Of a DNA stretch of 12,405 bases, positions 6,186-11,404 are shown in pieces. Source of the stretch: Natrinema soli (GTDB lineage: Archaea > Halobacteriota > Halobacteria > Halobacteriales > Natrialbaceae). The stretch covers positions 1 through 12,405 of the forward strand of contig NZ_JAQIVI010000039.1 in NCBI RefSeq assembly GCF_028618695.1, written 5' to 3'. Position 1 is the stretch's first letter, and every line of letters starts with the position of its first letter. The position numbers and the translations under genes are program-made. A model generated the notes under the pieces. That model was given only the letters and a program-made list of their open reading frames with translations. It was not told where the DNA came from and searched no databases.

Positions 6186-6626
6186 TCAACCTATGGTGGG
6201 TATCATTTGGTCGCCATTATTATCATGCCGTGCGCCAACGCTGAGGGCTAACGCAGCAGTTAACAAGCCCACTGCCGAGGCCATGAAAAACCATCCCAAC
6301 CAGAGGCCAAAGACAGAGATACCTACACTAACAAGTGCAGCTCCCCATGTTATGCGTCGGTGGTTGGTCCATGTAGCGATTCCGCCGATAGCGACGAGGC
6401 CTAAGAGGAGAGTTGCCCAGAAGAACAGCGTGGACGCATTGCCACCAGCATTCCCGACAAGGTAGTCGATACCAGCTATACATCCTCCGGCACCTCCACT
6501 TGTCTGATGACACGAGACTGAGCCGAATGCACCCATTAGATAGAGAAATCCATATACTCCAGCCAGACCGGCCAACCCAGCAGCGATTCGGGCAACACGT
6601 CTGGGACCGACCGTTGTATTAGCCAT
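6186..6626 (-). CDS. Small haloarchaeal integral membrane protein, unknown function
   Basis: A 146-residue protein from the ATG at 6624-6626. A longer reading from 6683 exists, but the added N-terminus is Cys/Tyr-rich and lies in AT-rich promoter-like sequence. About four membrane helices are predicted (near residues 14-34, 66-87, 93-112 and 113-132). Between helices one and two is an extracytoplasmic loop with Gly/Ser/Asn richness and two cysteines (VSCHQTSGGAGGCIAG), which could form a disulfide, then GIDYLVGNAGGNAS. A short charged tail follows the last helix. I recall similar anonymous membrane proteins in haloarchaea but no function. The ISH1-type element sits just beyond its 3' end (21 bases from the duplication) and does not interrupt it. 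Confidence 0.7.
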   Translation of the reverse strand: MANTTVGPRRVARIAAGLAGLAGVYGFLYLMGAFGSVSCHQTSGGAGGCIAGIDYLVGNAGGNASTLFFWATLLLGLVAIGGIATWTNHRRITWGAALVSVGISVFGLWLGWFFMASAVGLLTAALALSVGARHDNNGDQMIPTIG

Positions 6627-6776
6627 ATAGAACAAGACGCAGTATAGGATCTTTAACATTCGCCTGATAAGTGTGCAATTCACTAAGTATGCAAGTGTAG
6701 TGAACGGATAGTTCGATCCAGATCGCGTGAATAGAACGTCATGCGGATCATTCTCTGATACTCTCTTCTGGATACA

Positions 6777-7016
6777 ATGAGCGACGATGTGAGCTTCGCG
6801 GGGAAGCCCAAGTCAGGCGGGCTTTCCCATGTGATTCCCCAAAGCTTGCTTCGCTACGCGGAGTGCCCTCTCAACGAGGTCGAGGAGTGCGACTCCCATA
6901 ATCGACTTCTCGACCTTGTTCTCTCAAACCATTACGGATCAATCCCGACGCTGTCCGTCGTTTCCAATAGAGCAGGTAGCGCGGTTTCTTTACTCAGTCT
7001 GACCTATGACAAGTAG
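6777..7016 (+). CDS. Doubtful 79-residue ORF in a 395-base gap
   Basis: This is the only sizeable frame between the membrane protein (6626) and the toxin-like gene (7022). Its first half has high G/C third positions (EVEECDSHNRLLDLVLS looks protein-like), while its second half does not. No Shine-Dalgarno motif or clear TATA box precedes the ATG, and no domain is recognised. The start overlaps a DNA hairpin at 6801-6828 (gggaagccc, 9-base loop, gggctttccc, one bulge), which could instead mean a non-coding or insertion-sequence-end remnant. The rest of the gap (6627-6776) shows nothing recognisable beyond an AT-rich promoter zone. Confidence 0.25.
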   Translation: MSDDVSFAGKPKSGGLSHVIPQSLLRYAECPLNEVEECDSHNRLLDLVLSNHYGSIPTLSVVSNRAGSAVSLLSLTYDK

Positions 7017-7021
7017 CGCTC

Positions 7022-7357
7022 TTAGCGAACACCGAGATATCCAGCAGCTTCGGTAGCGATTTTTTCTGTCGTCGTCTCGACGAGGTGCCCCTCTTCGCGC
7101 TCCATATCGGCATGCCGAATCGTGATGACTGTCCACGGGTTTACGTAGCTCTCCCTTGGTAGGCCGCCCGAGACGAAGTCATCATCAGTGAGCGGGATTG
7201 CAACCGCCCGTCGCGTCGTCGTGGCCGCCGCGTAGAGCGCTTCCTCGTCGTGGAACGGGTGTGTGCGATCACTTAGGCAAACGTACGGCCGGTAGTCGTG
7301 GTCCGCGAGAAGATCGGGGCCTTTTACGACCGTGCCGCGCTCGTAGACGTCTGTCAT
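7022..7357 (-). CDS. PemK/MazF-like toxin candidate
   Basis: A 111-residue protein. The N-terminus YERGTVVKGPDLL, then YRPYVCLSD, resembles the opening beta strand and RP-xVxxS loop of PemK/MazF/CcdB-fold proteins. The middle RAVAIPLTDDDF matches the conserved 'Plt' strand, and NPWTVITIRHADMEREEGHL matches the late strand with the catalytic-loop region. MazF-type toxins are ribonucleases that cleave mRNA and are neutralised by a co-encoded antitoxin. The start ATG overlaps the stop of the upstream winged-helix gene as ATGA (7354-7357), so the two are translated together. The insertion between the first strand and the Plt strand (FHDEEALYAAATTTR) is longer than in bacterial MazF, so the activity is an inference. 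Confidence 0.68.
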   Translation of the reverse strand: MTDVYERGTVVKGPDLLADHDYRPYVCLSDRTHPFHDEEALYAAATTTRRAVAIPLTDDDFVSGGLPRESYVNPWTVITIRHADMEREEGHLVETTTEKIATEAAGYLGVR

Positions 7358-7674
7358 TCCTCGTCGCCGTAGTAATCGTCCGTCGTCGAAGCGGAGCTGG
7401 CGTTCGTCTGTGCAGCGTAGGAGGCGAGACGGTCGTCCTCGGCGATGGCCCAGTATCGGCCACGGTGGCGAACAAGGCCACGATCATCAAGGCGGGAGAG
7501 TGCAGCGCCGACGCTCCCGCGATTGATGCCGGTTGCTTCGTGGAGTTCCGTCTGCGTGAACGCCTGATCGCTGTGGGCCGCGAGGAATTGCAGCAGCCGA
7601 TACGGGTGCGTCCCTTCCTGGAGATCGAGTGCGTCCACGGGTTCTTCGTCGAACCGGTCGATGCTGATTGGCAT
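7354..7674 (-). CDS. Winged-helix protein, probable antitoxin/autoregulator of the MazF-like pair
   Basis: A 106-residue protein from the ATG at 7672-7674; longer upstream starts add a basic, Cys-rich segment and are rejected. Residues 24-78 form a MarR-like winged helix (YRLLQFLAAHSDQAFTQTEL, ATGINRGSVGAALSRLDDRG, LVRHRGRYWAIAEDDR). The tail (88-106) is acidic and disordered (TDDYYGDEE), suited to binding a partner. It overlaps the MazF-like gene by the ATGA at 7354-7357. Tandem cgcaat repeats 10 bases apart lie just upstream, where a regulator of its own operon would bind. Role as antitoxin is inferred from gene order, size and DNA-binding fold; winged-helix antitoxins are less usual than AbrB- or RHH-type partners of MazF. 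Confidence 0.7.
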   Translation of the reverse strand: MPISIDRFDEEPVDALDLQEGTHPYRLLQFLAAHSDQAFTQTELHEATGINRGSVGAALSRLDDRGLVRHRGRYWAIAEDDRLASYAAQTNASSASTTDDYYGDEE

Positions 7675-7685
7675 ATGAAATAGAA

Positions 7686-7705
7686 CGCAATATAGCGCAA
7701 TAACT
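7686..7705 (-). promoter_or_regulatory. Promoter with tandem 10-bp repeats upstream of the toxin-antitoxin-like pair
   Basis: Plus-strand reading shows cgcaatatag followed directly by cgcaataact: two cgcaat cores exactly one helical turn apart. On the minus strand this gives ttattgcgctatattgcg, with a TATA-like ttattg centred about 26 bases before the ATG at 7674. A protein binding both repeats would cover the promoter, consistent with autoregulation. Confidence 0.45.
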
Positions 7706-7802
7706 CTGTGGGTGTAGGGAATGAGAAATCCTTGGCATCGACAGATAGCGGGCGGAAACCTGTGAGTGTGAGTGGAACCGAGCAATCTCACAACCAGATC
7801 CG

Positions 7803-8102
7803 TCACTCGGTCCGGTCGGGGCGGACTTCGCGCCGAAGATTACCGATAATCCCCAGCGTTTCAGCCGCCATCCGAAGTTTCTCTTCTACGTCTTGCCGGA
7901 CGTTGTAGACTCGGCCTGTCGAAACGCCCCTTTTGTCTGCGATTTCTTCGGTGCTCGCGTTAGTGAAGTGGGCGCGAACAATCGCTTCAGCCTGCCGTTC
8001 AGTCAGTAGCCCAGTCTTGGTCAGCCTGTCTACAGCCCCGTCGATGTCGATCTCGTTTTCGACGTACGTATCAATTAGCGTTTGAACGATATCCCGTGTC
8101 AT
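7803..8102 (-). CDS. Sigma-region-4-like helix-turn-helix protein
   Basis: A 99-residue protein. Residues 27-85 (TKTGLLTERQAEAIVRAHFT, NASTEEIADKRGVSTGRVYN, VRQDVEEKLRMAAETLG) match the helix-turn-helix of sigma-70 region 4/LuxR-type DNA-binding domains, which haloarchaea use in many small one-domain regulators (not as true sigma factors). The first 25 residues are an acidic helix. The ATG overlaps the stop of the upstream broken gene (ATGA, 8099-8102), so it was once, or is still, translated with it. The next gene downstream starts 128 bases away with its own promoter. Its target is unknown; it could control the neighbouring toxin-antitoxin-like pair. Confidence 0.75.
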   Translation of the reverse strand: MTRDIVQTLIDTYVENEIDIDGAVDRLTKTGLLTERQAEAIVRAHFTNASTEEIADKRGVSTGRVYNVRQDVEEKLRMAAETLGIIGNLRREVRPDRTE

Positions 8103-8382
8103 TCGTCGTCCTCGTAGCGCACGTCAACAGTTGTCTTGGTTTCATGACCGGCGATCGTGATCTTGTCGACGAGTTCGCTCCGGACCGCGTCTTCCCAGAC
8201 ATCGAGTTCGGTCTGCCACCATTCGTCCCACTCGTCGCTGTTCTCTTCGGGGTCGCCGATCTCGTCGCGGAATCGAGACCGAAACTCGGCCAGAGACGGT
8301 AGCTGTGGTAGTTATTCGCCGGTTTGTGTATGTGACCGAAGACGAACGACTCAGGACCGAGATGGATCGGCTTCGGGCCCAT
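8099..8382 (-). pseudogene. Frameshifted small acidic protein upstream of the HTH gene
   Basis: The 3' part (stop TGA at 8099-8101) reads FRSRFRDEIGDPEENSDEWD, EWWQTELDVWEDAVRSELVD, KITIAGHETKTTVDVRYEDD: acidic, Trp-rich and clearly coding, but its frame has no usable start codon before a TAA at 8312-8314. In another frame, ATG at 8380-8382 opens MGPKPIHLGPESFVFGHIHK, PANNYHSYRLWP. Adding one base near 8286 joins the two into a single protein of about 94 residues. FVFGHIHKP recalls the C-terminal GHTHKP metal ligand of calcineurin-like phosphoesterases, but the rest of that family is absent, so the link is weak. The stop overlaps the HTH gene start. Function unknown. Confidence 0.5.
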
Positions 8383-8539
8383 CTCGAGTAGGGTAGCGCG
8401 TGTGGTCTACGGAAACGTGTAGGGACGAGTTCTACTCGCCCTCGAACGGCGTCTCGAGCTGCAGCTTAGCCAAAATTCAACTCCCGAACTACTGATACGA
8501 AGAACACTTCTCCGCTATCATATCTAGTAATGAACGTGG

Positions 8540-8546
8540 TTATAAA
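8540..8546 (+). promoter_or_regulatory. TATA box of the membrane/HhH gene
   Basis: ttataaa is centred 30 bases before the ATG at 8573, fitting a leaderless or near-leaderless transcript and favouring 8573 over the earlier ATG at 8549, which lies too close to the box. Confidence 0.6.
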
Positions 8547-8572
8547 CAGTGCCAGCGACTGGTCCGACAACA

Positions 8573-9088
8573 ATGCAGACGGTGATACGCCACACGCTTC
8601 AGGTGCTGTCTCTATTACTGTGTGGAGCGTGGCTCGGGATGAATTACGCAATCGGCATGGATCCGCTGGGTATCGCTTGGATTGGCAGTATCATTACTAT
8701 ACTCGCAGTGACTCTCCTCCAGTATCAGCCATCCGAGCCCACAACCAACAACAGCATCTATGACGTTGATGCAGCGCGAAAAGCATACTCAGATGGAAAG
8801 ATTTCACTAGAAGAGATGGAACGACGCGTCGATGTTGCACTTGACCCACGATCCAAACAACTGCGAACGTACGCCGAAGAGGTAAGGGGGGTCGGTCCAG
8901 AGATTAGTGCCGCACTGTCTGGAGAATACAGAACGATAGAAGAGGTTGCAAATGCGTCACAGTCCGATTTAGAACGAATCTATGGAATCGGTCCAAACAC
9001 TGCATACGCGATCAAACAACAATTCAGCCACGAAAAATCCACTCCACCTTCTGAGGCCGAGTACACCGACGGAGAAAAAAGCCAGTGA
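8573..9088 (+). CDS. Membrane-anchored SHOCT-like / helix-hairpin-helix protein
   Basis: A 171-residue protein with two N-terminal membrane helices (about 5-24 and 32-50). Next comes a SHOCT/DUF1707-like amphipathic segment (65-91, DAARKAYSDGKISLEEMERR), then a helix-hairpin-helix region (about 100-152) with two hairpins, VRGVGPEISAAL and IYGIGPNTAYAIKQQF, of the kind that contacts DNA or mediates protein contacts in repair enzymes. The tail (153-171) is acidic. Both termini should face the same side, placing the HhH region in the cytoplasm as a tethered module. The start at 8573 is set by the TATA box at 8540-8546. It is a lone plus-strand gene, divergent from the regulatory cluster. The membrane plus HhH combination is unusual; DNA binding is inferred, not shown. 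Confidence 0.78.
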   Translation: MQTVIRHTLQVLSLLLCGAWLGMNYAIGMDPLGIAWIGSIITILAVTLLQYQPSEPTTNNSIYDVDAARKAYSDGKISLEEMERRVDVALDPRSKQLRTYAEEVRGVGPEISAALSGEYRTIEEVANASQSDLERIYGIGPNTAYAIKQQFSHEKSTPPSEAEYTDGEKSQ

Positions 9089-9115
9089 CGTACTGACTCC
9101 GTTGAACTGCTTTCC

Positions 9116-9280
9116 GTGGTCACTGTCTGGATAAGGAAAAAGTCGAAGAACCCGCTCCGGAAACTCGAAGTGCGCACGCTACGGCCAGCGCTCGTCGAGA
9201 ACCAGCGGATAGATTCCGATCGCTTCCAGGCAGATCGTTCACTCGAGCCGAGAACGGAACGATCGGAGGAAAAGGCATGA
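9116..9280 (+). CDS. Possible small basic protein at the head of a tiny operon
   Basis: From GTG at 9116 to TGA at 9278-9280 the frame encodes 54 residues rich in Arg, Lys and Glu (VTVWIRKKSKNPLRKLEVRT, LRPALVENQRIDSDRFQADR). About two thirds of codons end in G or C, and the stop overlaps the next ATG as ATGA, both signs of a real gene. No ATG start, promoter or domain is visible, so it may be the 3' remnant of a longer gene or simply fortuitous. Frame and neighbours suggest co-translation with the insertion-split frame that follows. Confidence 0.35.
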   Translation: MVTVWIRKKSKNPLRKLEVRTLRPALVENQRIDSDRFQADRSLEPRTERSEEKA

Positions 9281-9298
9281 ACGAAAACAGCGATAGAC

Positions 9299-9305
9299 AG
9301 AAGAA
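9299..9305. repeat. Left 7-bp target site duplication (agaagaa)
   Basis: agaagaa directly precedes the left terminal repeat at 9306 and is repeated at 10375-10381 after the right end. Confidence 0.85.
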
Positions 9306-9326
9306 GAGGGTGTCATAGAACTCTTC

Positions 9327-10319
9327 TCACACCGTGATCACGGTACTACCTGGATTGTCTCCTCGTTCGTAGTTGGTGATTGCGACGACGAGGCGAAGAC
9401 ACAGCGCAAGGAACACCTGCGCTCGTGCGTGGACGCGGCCTCGGGCGTGCGTTCGCCCGAGGCCGCAGTCCTTGACTGATTCGTTAGTTCGTTCAACTCC
9501 AGTACGACGATTGTACGTCTCGTCTAGCGTCGATTGCTTCAATTGAACGTCTTCACCGTGTTCCTCGATTCGGTCTTCGACCCTGTACTCGATGTCTTTC
9601 GGGTCGTCAGTGTTTCGTGGGTTGTACGGAGCGACTGGCACGACCCCTGCGGCCAGCAGGTGGTCGTGCCAGTCGAGCGTGTCGTAGGCGCTGTCTCCAA
9701 GCATCCAGATCGGTGTATCGACGGCGAGCGCGTCACGCGTGACGCGCATCGCCGTCTCCTCCGGTGCTTGCTTACTCTTGGTGAACTCCGCTGCGATTGG
9801 GATCTTTGACCCGGTTGAGACGATCGTGCAGCCGTATCCGTGGTAGTACTCTTCAGCGGTTGGATCGTAGCACTTCGACGCATCTGGATCGGCGGGCATC
9901 GCCCTCACGTCGGTTGAATCAATGCAGTAGGTCACATCGAGCAGGCCGCGCCGGGCGGCCTGCTCGACGAGTCGGTCGAAGACGTCGTCAACGACGTGTT
10001 CGAGGTCAGTGAGGAAACGATCGACCGCGTCTCTCGACGGCGGTCGATCGAAGCCACAACTCAGCCAGACAACCGTGTTCCGAAGCTCTCGTTCAACGGG
10101 ACGGATACCGTAGATATCGTGGTAGTAGCAGTGGAGAAAGCCACGCATCAGTTCTGGTGGCTCGTGCTCTCGTGTTCGCCCCGTCTGTGCCGGGGCGAAC
10201 ACGTCGAACTCTGCGAGAAATTCGAAGGAGAGATGCTCAAACAACGCTAGCGTTTCGGTCTCCGCGACATTGAAGAACGTCTCTACCGAAGCATCATCTT
10301 GCAGGGTCGCTGAACTCAT
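9327..10319 (-). CDS. ISH11-like DDE transposase
   Basis: A 330-residue transposase, uninterrupted. Catalytic residues: D134 in YCIDSTDVRA, D209 in WMLGDSAYDT, and E276 in YNRRTGVERTNESVK, which fits Y(2)R(3)E(6)K of the IS4/IS5 group. The N-terminal 100 residues are helical with PPELMRGFLHCYYHDIYGIR, the usual DNA-binding part. It begins 55 bases inside the right end and stops 21 bases inside the left end. Two 13-bp hairpins and a 20-bp perfect palindrome lie within its coding sequence (listed separately). Its high GC resembles typical haloarchaeal genes, unlike the AT-richer passenger genes of the other element. Confidence 0.93.
   Translation of the reverse strand: MSSATLQDDASVETFFNVAETETLALFEHLSFEFLAEFDVFAPAQTGRTREHEPPELMRGFLHCYYHDIYGIRPVERELRNTVVWLSCGFDRPPSRDAVDRFLTDLEHVVDDVFDRLVEQAARRGLLDVTYCIDSTDVRAMPADPDASKCYDPTAEEYYHGYGCTIVSTGSKIPIAAEFTKSKQAPEETAMRVTRDALAVDTPIWMLGDSAYDTLDWHDHLLAAGVVPVAPYNPRNTDDPKDIEYRVEDRIEEHGEDVQLKQSTLDETYNRRTGVERTNESVKDCGLGRTHARGRVHARAQVFLALCLRLVVAITNYERGDNPGSTVITV
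9435..9466. repeat. Strong hairpin in the transposase gene (3' part)
   Basis: gcggcctcgggcg and cgcccgaggccgc are perfect 13-base arms around a 6-base loop. It lies within the C-terminal coding region of the ISH11-like transposase. Confidence 0.7.
9728..9747. repeat. Perfect 20-bp palindrome in the transposase gene
   Basis: gcgcgtcacgcgtgacgcgc equals its own reverse complement. Pairing can extend five more bases on each side (ggcga/tcgcc) with one bulged base. Confidence 0.7.
10171..10203. repeat. Strong hairpin in the transposase gene (5' part)
   Basis: cgtgttcgccccg and cggggcgaacacg are perfect 13-base arms around a 7-base loop, about 40 codons into the transposase. On mRNA it could hinder translation. 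Confidence 0.7.
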
Positions 10320-10374
10320 ACCACCTCAGCGTTCACCCTGCTCTTTGGTGTGCTAATCGTTCTATGACACCCTC

Positions 10375-10381
10375 AGAAGAA
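10375..10381. repeat. Right 7-bp target site duplication (agaagaa)
   Basis: Identical to 9299-9305 and directly adjoining the right terminal repeat of the ISH11-like element. Confidence 0.85.
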
Positions 10382-10450
10382 AGGTACCTGTCACGACGCC
10401 TCTCGCCTCGAGATGGCTGAAGACCGGCTTAACGAGGAGAGTGATTGAGA

Positions 10451-10603
10451 ATGTATCCAGATGACCCACGATTGGGGCGAGATCCTGAAAGCGTTGAAGA
10501 CTACTTGGAGATGTCCGAGGGCGAACACTTTGAGAAAGTGATGGGACGGTTAGAGGAGCGCGATGAGTGGATCATCCAACCAGAAGGAGATTCCAGTGAG
10601 TGA
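10451..10603 (+). CDS. Small acidic protein, unknown function
   Basis: A 50-residue protein from ATG 10451 to TGA 10601-10603 (MYPDDPRLGRDPESVEDYLE, MSEGEHFEKVMGRLEERDEW, IIQPEGDSSE). Composition is strongly acidic with amphipathic helices, and third positions favour G/C, so it looks genuinely coding despite its size. It begins two bases after the stop of the insertion-split frame, so before transposition it was probably the last gene of a three-member small operon starting near 9116. Whether it is still expressed from within or beyond the ISH11-like element is unclear; no TATA box lies close upstream. No domain is recognised. Confidence 0.5.
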   Translation: MYPDDPRLGRDPESVEDYLEMSEGEHFEKVMGRLEERDEWIIQPEGDSSE

Positions 10604-10659
10604 CGCACAACCTTCCCAGCGAGTCAGTCGTGACAATCATTACTGTATTACCCGCAGAT

Positions 10660-10695
10660 ATACTATTTTACTTGTGAATAATACTATTTTGGAGG
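10660..10695 (+). promoter_or_regulatory. AT-rich promoter with twin atactatttt boxes and a Shine-Dalgarno site
   Basis: atactatttt occurs at 10660-10669 and again at 10681-10690, exactly 21 bases apart (two helical turns). ggagg at 10691-10695 lies 7 bases before the GTG at 10703. The upstream copy is TATA-like; the pair may also serve as a regulator site. Confidence 0.45.
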
Positions 10696-10702
10696 GGTCT
10701 AA

Positions 10703-10927
10703 GTGCGAGATTCGGATACTCGTACCGTGCAGCCCGAGAACGAGGACCTCGGTGACGCCAACTGGCTTCACCTCACTGAAGGCGAGCAGATCCAATGGTC
10801 GGGCCGGCCGGCATGGGTAACTGTCGCCCCCGCGATTGCGGTCGGTATCGTCATCGCGATCGTGGGTATTGTCCTTTACCTATGGGGGCGATGGGTGGTA
10901 ATACGGCAGGGACACTCATCACACTGA
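10703..10927 (+). pseudogene. N-terminal fragment of a haloarchaeal membrane (bacterial-PH-like) protein
   Basis: From GTG 10703, preceded by ggagg, residues 1-61 are coherent: an acidic start, then WLHLTEGEQIQWSGRPAW and a hydrophobic helix VTVAPAIAVGIVIAIVGIVL. The 'L-EGE-I-W-G-P' motif followed by a membrane helix is typical of haloarchaeal proteins with a bacterial PH (DUF304/bPH2-type) domain, normally about 150-200 residues with a second helix and the PH domain. Here sense is lost after about base 10888 (RWVVIRQGHSSH) and the frame stops at 10927; no continuation is found in other frames. I read it as a 3'-truncated gene. If translated it would give a short one-helix membrane peptide. 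Confidence 0.5.
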
Positions 10928-11404
10928 ATGGCATATGCGTCCGACGTGTTGTCTGCCCCTCCCCTGCCGTCACCCCACCCCCCCCTTTCGATACGAGAGA
11001 CCCCGCTCGAATACGACGCTCACCTGAGGACTTATTATGACATAGTAACATGTTTTATATGCAGGGGGCAGGTGGACACCCCCAGTTCAACCCCCTGCAA
11101 AGGAGGATTAAGCTACGTCGGTTACCCCTTCCACGACGTAGCTTTTCAGTGCTATCGACCTCCTCGAGGTCGTCGCAGGAGACGTTCACTAAGTGAAGAC
11201 GACGCGGCCGAGTCAATCGACGATCGAGAATCGCAAGACAGCAGAGGCAAAAAAATTCCCTGCAGAAATTTCACCTCTCCCTCTGGCGAGTCGGCCGACG
11301 GTCGCGAGGAGTGGATCGTGACTGTCACCGAGCAGTTCGAATTCGCCGATGAGTATCCCTTTGCCGGGCTTCGAGAGGTAGGACTCGAGGCTCTGATAGT
11401 CGTC
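10928..11404. other. Non-coding or degraded stretch between two remnants
   Basis: No convincing gene is seen. 10955-10985 is C-rich and ends in eight C residues. 11053-11146 is a structured block listed separately. From 11213 to 11404 the minus strand is open in the same frame as the end of the downstream pseudogene, after its TAG, with G/C-rich third positions (DDYQSLESYLSKPGKGILIG, EFELLGDSHDPLLATVGRLA). The plus strand is also open there, in codon register with the minus frame, so one is the shadow of the other. Either could be a decayed tail; neither is supported enough to call. Confidence 0.4.
11053..11146 (+). ncRNA. Candidate small structured RNA with TATA box and terminal hairpin
   Basis: ttttatat at 11053-11060 is a good TATA box, predicting a start near 11083-11087. 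The sequence ggagg follows at 11102-11106, then a perfect 11-bp hairpin aagctacgtcg (11110-11120), 13-base loop, cgacgtagctt (11134-11144), running into TTTT (11143-11146) like a terminator. Directly after the TATA box is a second inverted repeat, gcaggggg (11061-11068) with ccccctgc (11091-11098), inside which ggggg can pair instead with ccccc at 11079-11083. No open frame follows ggagg sensibly. A transcript of about 60 bases, or the leader of a lost gene, is possible; the structure is directly visible and the RNA is inference. Confidence 0.35.

Larger units (their letters stand above)
9306..10374. mobile_element. ISH11-like insertion sequence, 1069 bp, complete
   Basis: Both ends carry the perfect 16-base inverted repeat gagggtgtcatagaac (9306-9321, and 10359-10374 in reverse complement). 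They are flanked by 7-bp direct repeats agaagaa (9299-9305 and 10375-10381). A single minus-strand transposase gene (9327-10319) fills it. Length, repeat sequence and 7-bp duplication agree with what I remember of ISH11 from Halobacterium. Intact ends, duplication and reading frame suggest a recent insertion. It splits a small frame (9277-10448). Confidence 0.92.
9277..10448 (+). pseudogene. Tiny ORF split by the ISH11-like element
   Basis: The sequence ggagg at 9265-9269 sits 7 bases before ATG 9277, a good Shine-Dalgarno site, rare in this window. The frame reads MNENSDRQK up to the insertion at 9305/9306. If the element (9306-10374) and one copy of the 7-bp duplication are removed, it continues in frame (KGTCHDASRLEMAEDRLNEE, then SD) to TGA at 10446-10448, giving 31 charged residues. 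It overlaps the preceding frame by ATGA and ends two bases before the next ATG. Restoration of frame plus Shine-Dalgarno and operon spacing supports a genuine small gene disrupted by transposition. Function unknown. Confidence 0.45.

Noticed and set aside
8433..8470. Short minus-strand tail reading LAKLQLETPFEGE before a stop
   Set aside because: Looks like a haloarchaeal protein C-terminus, but only about 14 codons are open, too little to support a gene remnant.
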